A stretch of DNA of 64,000 bases from positions 59,180,977 to 59,244,976 of the forward strand of contig OX326957.1 in the NCBI GenBank assembly GCA_946800325.1, in the 5' to 3' direction. Shown here piece by piece: positions 61,972 to 64,000 of this stretch (within the stretch, counting starts at the first letter, position 1; every line of letters starts with the position of its first letter). The notes beneath the pieces were generated by a model. It did not search any database. It was not told the DNA's origin and was given only the letters and a program-made list of their open reading frames with translations. The DNA comes from Luzula sylvatica (Eukaryota > Streptophyta > Magnoliopsida > Poales > Juncaceae). The position numbers and the translations under genes were made by a program.

Positions 61972-63176
61972 ATAACGTGTTTTTAGATCATTTGAATCGT
62001 ATCTTTTACTACACAACTTTTCACCAAATTTCACAAACACTAAGAAAGATTGTTTTTCGATTCAAAACAAGATTTTAACGCTTTGAGGAGTTCAAATAAC
62101 GTGTTTTGAGATCATTTGTATCGTATCTTTTACTACATAACTTTTCACCAAATTTCACAAACACTAAGAAAGTTTGTTTTTCGATTCACAACAAGATTTT
62201 AACGCTTTGAGGAGTTCAAAAAACGTGTTTTGAGATCATTTGTATCGTATCTTTTACTACACAACTTTTCACCAAATTTCACAAACACTAAGAAAGTTTG
62301 TTTTTCGATTCAAAACAAGATTTTAACGCTTTGAGGAGTTCAAATAACGTGTTTTGAGATCATTTGTATCGTATCTTTTACTACATAAGTATTCACCAGA
62401 TTTCACAAACACTAAGAAAGTTTGTTTTTCGATTCAAAACAAGATTTTAACGCTTTGAGGAGTTCAAATAACGTGTTTTTAGATCATTTGTATCGTATCT
62501 TTTACTACATAACTTTTCACCAAATTTCAGAAACACTAAGAAAGTTTGTTTTTCGATTCAAAACAAGATTTTAACGCGTTCAGGAGTTCAAATAACGTGT
62601 TTTTAGATCATTTGAATCGTATCTTTTACTACACAACTTTTCACCAAATTTCACAAACACTAAGAAAGTTTGTGTTTCATTTCAAAACAAGATTTTAACG
62701 CTTTGAGGAGTTCAAATAACGTGTTTTGAGATCATTTATATCGTATATTTTACTACATAACTTTTCACCAAATTTCACAAACAGTAAGAAAGTTTGTTTT
62801 TCGATTCAAAACAACATTTTAACGCTTTGAGGAGTTCAAATAACATGTTTTGAGATCATTTGTATCGTATCTTTTACTACATAACTTTTCACCAAATTTC
62901 AGAAACACTAATAAAGTTTGTTTTTCGATTCAAAACAAGATTTTAACGCGTTCAGGAGTTCAAATAACGTGTTTTTAGATCATTTGAATCGTATCTTTTA
63001 CTACACAACTTTTCACCAAATTTCACAAACAATAAGAAAGTTTGTGTTTCATTTCAAAACAAGATTTTAACGCTTTGAGGAGTTCAAATAACGTGTTTTG
63101 AGATCATTTATATCGTATCTTTTACTACATAACTTTTCACCAAATTTCACAAACACTAAGAAAGTTTGTGTTTCAT
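61972..63176 (+). repeat. 1,205-bp tandem duplication, copy 2
   Basis: Units 501-509 and the first 89 bp of unit 510 repeat 60767-61971. The duplication boundary falls exactly on the truncated monomer. Private: AAAGATTG near 62047 and CGTATATTTT near 62743. Confidence 0.9.
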
Positions 63177-64000
63177 TCCAAAACAAGATTTTAACGCTTT
63201 GAGGAGTTCAAATAACGTGTTTTTAGATCATTTGTATCGTATCTTTTACTACATAACTTTTCACCAAATTTCACAAACACTAAGAAAGTTTGTTTTTAGA
63301 TTCAAAACAAGATTTTAACGCTTTGAGGAGTTCAAATAACGTGTTTTGAGATCATTTGTATCGTATCATTTACTACATAACTTTTAACCAAATTTCACAA
63401 ACACTAAGAAAGTTTGTTTTTCGATTCACAACAAGATTTTAACGCTTTGAGGAGGTCAAAAAACGTGTTTTGAGATCATTTGTATCGTATCTTTTACTAC
63501 ACAACTTTTCACCAAATTTCACAAACACTAAGAAAGTTTGTTTATCGATTCAAAACAAGATTTTAACGCTTTGAGGAGTTCAAATAACGTGTTTTGAGAT
63601 CATTTGTATTGTATCTTTTACTACATAATTTTTCACCAAATTTCACAAACACTAAGAAAGTTTGTTTTTGGATTCACAACAAGATTTTAACGCTTTGAGG
63701 AGTTCAAATAACGTGTTTTTAGATCATTTGTATCGTATCTTTTACTACATAAATTTTCACCAAATTTCACAAACACTAAGAAAGTTTGTGTTTCGATTCA
63801 AAACAAGATTTTAACGCTTTCAGTAGTTCAAATAACGTGTTTTTAGATCATTTGTATCGTATCTTTTACTACACAACTCTTTACCAAATTTCACAAACAC
63901 TAAGAAAGTTTGTTTTTCGATTCAAAACAAGATTTCAACGCTTTGAGGAGTTCAAATAACTTGTTTTGAGATCATTTGTATCGTATCTTTTACTACATAA
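63088..64000 (+). repeat. Start of another 65-unit-type segment (units 510-517)
   Basis: The order matches units 354-361 (43775 onward): GTGTTTCATTCC, TTTTTAGATTC, ATCATTTAC with TTTTAACC, GTTTATCG, TAATTTTTC, TAAATTTTC with CAGTAG, CTCTTTACC and the AACTTG start. It is cut by the window edge inside unit 517, so the array continues to the right. Private: TATTGTATC near 63608 and TTTTTGGATTC near 63665. Confidence 0.85.

Larger units (their letters stand above)
1..64000 (+). repeat. 124-bp satellite array spanning the whole window
   Basis: Continuous head-to-tail array of a 124-bp monomer: 516 complete copies and a 45-bp partial at the right edge. All are in one orientation with no foreign insertion. 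The consensus has about 36 G+C in 124 bp (29%), a GATC at unit positions 15-18, a GTATCGTATC direct repeat at 23-32, a TTTCACCAAA/TTTCACAAA near-repeat at 48-66, and an ACAAAC/GTTTGT inverted repeat at 62-82. Long arrays of this kind are known from eukaryotic centromeres and heterochromatin. That this one is centromeric is inference. I do not recognise the family. Confidence 0.98.

Noticed and set aside
61893..62078. 61-codon open reading frame, plus strand
   Set aside because: Created by the 35-bp deletion at the truncated monomer, which joins two frames. It is chance readthrough of the repeat.
1..64000. CRISPR array
   Set aside because: There are direct repeats but no unique spacers. The 124-bp units abut completely and variants are single substitutions shared in a HOR pattern.
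1..64000. Telomeric repeats, transposon ends, rRNA or tRNA genes
   Set aside because: I saw no TTAGGG- or TTTAGGG-like runs, no target-site duplications around foreign sequence, no long terminal or inverted repeats, and no cloverleaf or rRNA-like segment. The period is never interrupted by non-satellite DNA.
1..64000. Inverted blocks of the satellite
   Set aside because: I looked for reverse-complement monomers and found none; GATC and AAGAAAGTTTGT keep the same polarity throughout.
1..64000. Promoter or terminator signals from T-runs and hairpins
   Set aside because: The T-runs and short inverted repeats belong to every monomer and have no associated transcription unit. Calling them regulatory sites would be unsupported.
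1..64000. Relation of 4 monomers (496 bp) to 3 nucleosomes of about 165 bp
   Set aside because: The numbers are close, but nothing in the sequence shows a four-unit rhythm, so this is numerology without nucleosome data.

Overview
The whole 64 kb window is one uninterrupted tandem array of an AT-rich satellite. The monomer is 124 bp, about 29% G+C. Taking the unit start at ATAACGTG, position 1 is a unit start. I count 516 complete monomers plus a 45-bp partial at 63956-64000. All lie in the same orientation. I found no gene, RNA gene, transposon, telomere repeat or unique sequence, and neither end of the array is reached. This points to the interior of a centromeric, pericentromeric or other heterochromatic satellite block of a eukaryote. 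I do not recognise the family and cannot name the organism; a plant or an invertebrate would both fit.

Only 13 monomers depart from 124 bp: nine of 125 bp, three of 123 bp and one of 89 bp. These net to -29 bp, which accounts exactly for the coordinates of all 516 units, so the indel inventory is complete for net length. Monomers differ from each other by a limited set of diagnostic substitutions. The order of these variants repeats, giving a nested, patchy higher-order repeat (HOR) structure.

Left domain (1-36207). It is built from a module of about 22 units and a module of 18 units. The 18-unit module is directly duplicated (2481-6944). A 39-unit HOR (4,836 bp) is present twice with no difference I noticed (6945-16616). 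A rearranged stretch follows (16617-24179), then a full 40-unit version (24180-29139). Last come four head-to-tail copies of a 12-unit HOR (1,488 bp; 30256-36207).

Transition (36208-39308). The module order is still recognisable at first, but the stretch carries many private substitutions and looks older.

Right domain (39309-64000). It has its own diagnostic variants, including a one-base T insertion, TAATTTTTC, and a GTGTATTGAG start. It contains 1,489-bp 12-unit HORs (39309-42162 and 57665-60270), a giant 65-unit HOR of 8,061 bp present almost twice (41667-57746), and a 1,205-bp duplication whose junction is an out-of-register 35-bp deletion at 4-bp microhomology (60767-63176). An eight-unit patch of left-domain type sits inside each 65-unit copy.

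Nothing here encodes a protein. The few short open frames are by-products of single substitutions that remove the stops normally present in the monomer. The interest lies in the array's evolution: in-register unequal exchange at many scales, fusion monomers, local dimer expansion and domain mixing. All copy comparisons were made by eye, so identities are estimates.
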